39,210 nt of DNA from Anaerolineae bacterium (lineage in GTDB: Bacteria; Chloroflexota; Anaerolineae; Anaerolineales; Villigracilaceae). The position numbers were made by a program, and so were the translations under genes. The DNA is taken from assembly GCA_018645405.1 (NCBI GenBank), contig JABGOQ010000111.1, positions 1-39,210 of the forward strand, written 5' to 3'. Below, piece after piece: positions 38,521 to 39,210 of this stretch (its first letter is position 1; the number at the start of each line of letters is the position of its first letter). The notes beneath the pieces are model-generated. The model had not been told where the DNA came from. It ran no database searches and worked only from the letters and a program-made list of their open reading frames with translations.

Positions 38521-39009
38521 ATGTATCCCTGCCCTTGCGGCTATTTTTCTGACCCTGAACGTGCCTGTACCTGCTCCCACCAAACTGTAACCCGCTATCA
38601 AAAACGAATCTCCGGTCCCATGCTCGATAAAATTGACATTCATATCGAAGTGCGGCGCGTGGATTTTGAGAAATTGTCCGATAATAGGCGGGGAGAAGCC
38701 TCGGATGAGATTCTCGCTCGGGTTGAGGTAGCACGTCAAAAACAAAGAGCGTGTTTCGCTGATCTCAACAACGGGGTGATGACCAATGCCGATATGCGTG
38801 TTGCCGAAGTACGTCAATTTTGTGAGTTGGATGAAGTTGGGCAGCAGCTCATCAAAGCGGCGATGTCGCAGTTGCAACTCTCCGCACGCGCCTATCATCG
38901 CATCCTTAAATTGGCACGCACGATTGCCGATCTAGCGGGGGAAGAGAATATATAATCCGCGCATTTGGCGGAGGCGTTACAGTACCGTCCGAAAGGGATG
39001 ATGGTTTAG
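38521..39009 (+). pseudogene. comM: comM (yifB) 3'-end fragment with late nonsense codon
   Basis: Homology starts at MYPCPCGYF, the ComM zinc motif, and continues through CTCS, the QKRISGPMLDKIDIHIEV block and SARAYHRILKL to EENI. A TAA at 38953-38955 then interrupts, while the same frame continues with SAHLAEALQYRPK to the natural stop at 39007. Copy 3 has CAA (Gln) at this position, so a C-to-T change made the stop. The AAA+ ATPase part is absent. An open frame from 38482 exists, but its first 13 codons are not ComM. A displaced 3' end, the best preserved of three in the window. The last 200 bp of the window hold no recognisable gene. Confidence 0.85.
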
Positions 39010-39210
39010 AAAACCAGGTGCTGTTTTTTGATCATGTGTATTCATAGTCGAAGACACATGCTTTTCTTTTTAACTCTTGCTTTCCCCCCTCTTTACCCTA
39101 TTTGTTTAGCTTTGTCATAACTGTCACCCAAAAACATGTGTTAATTAAAGATAAGTCTAGCGACATGACAGTTAGTAATTAGTTGGTTGATTGGCAGGCA
39201 AAATCGAGTA

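Noticed and set aside
38482..38955. Functional short ComM protein
   Set aside because: It lacks the whole AAA+ ATPase part and is cut near the C-terminus by a stop at a position coding Gln in copy 3; the first 13 codons are not homologous.

Overview
The window looks like chromosomal DNA of an anaerobic Chloroflexota bacterium, most likely an Anaerolineae relative. This is inferred from family content and style, not from a marker gene: a solute-binding lipoprotein with a long Pro/Glu/Ala linker after the lipobox, LysW-type carrier proteins, a tungsten-type aldehyde:ferredoxin oxidoreductase, and moderate GC. No rRNA gene, complete tRNA gene or CRISPR array was seen.

Region 1 (about 0.8-21.6 kb, all + strand) is one long operon that reads as a sulfosugar (sulfoquinovose-type) catabolic island. 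It opens with a near-consensus promoter and a perfect 17-bp-arm palindrome in front of a ROK repressor. Then come a fucose-isomerase-like protein, an ABC importer (binding lipoprotein and two permeases, no ATPase), a GH31 glycosidase, a small transaldolase, SuyA and SuyB (sulfolactate sulfo-lyase), a LarA nickel-pincer racemase homologue, a creatinase/M24 homologue without most metal ligands, an aldehyde:ferredoxin oxidoreductase with a MoaD/ThiS-like protein, glycerol kinase, glycerol-3-phosphate dehydrogenase, a PSE/YeiH-family anion exporter and a D-2-hydroxyacid dehydrogenase. The proposed route is: sulfoquinovosyl glycerol imported and cleaved; glycerol used by GlpK/GlpD; sulfosugar isomerised and cleaved by the transaldolase to sulfolactaldehyde; the aldehyde oxidised to sulfolactate with ferredoxin as acceptor; sulfolactate stereochemistry adjusted by LarA and/or the dehydrogenase; SuyAB releasing pyruvate and sulfite; sulfite exported. 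The desulfonation end is the firm part. The identity of the incoming sugar, and the AOR and LarA roles, are inference.

Region 2 (21.6-32.3 kb) is an accessory module: excisionase-like HTH gene and large serine recombinase (- strand), an AAA ATPase with a C-terminal nuclease-like region, and a divergent group of a conserved hypothetical protein, a small zinc-ribbon protein, a SNF2 helicase, a SWIM zinc-finger protein and a metallophosphoesterase.

Region 3 (32.3-38.5 kb) holds a UPF0316 membrane protein, decayed sequence, and a - strand cluster: an OmpR-like regulator with a degenerate receiver, two LysW-like carrier proteins with Tyr/Asp/Glu-rich tails, a D-Ala-D-Ala-ligase-like ATP-grasp enzyme and a P-loop protein.

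The three regions are separated by same-direction copies (about 1, 22.42, 32.37 and 38.37 kb) of a repeat of about 45-60 bp. Three of the four are followed by decayed 3' ends of comM, and three by a CACTCCCC-type hairpin. This suggests repeated integration of islands at comM, with the large serine recombinase as one possible agent.
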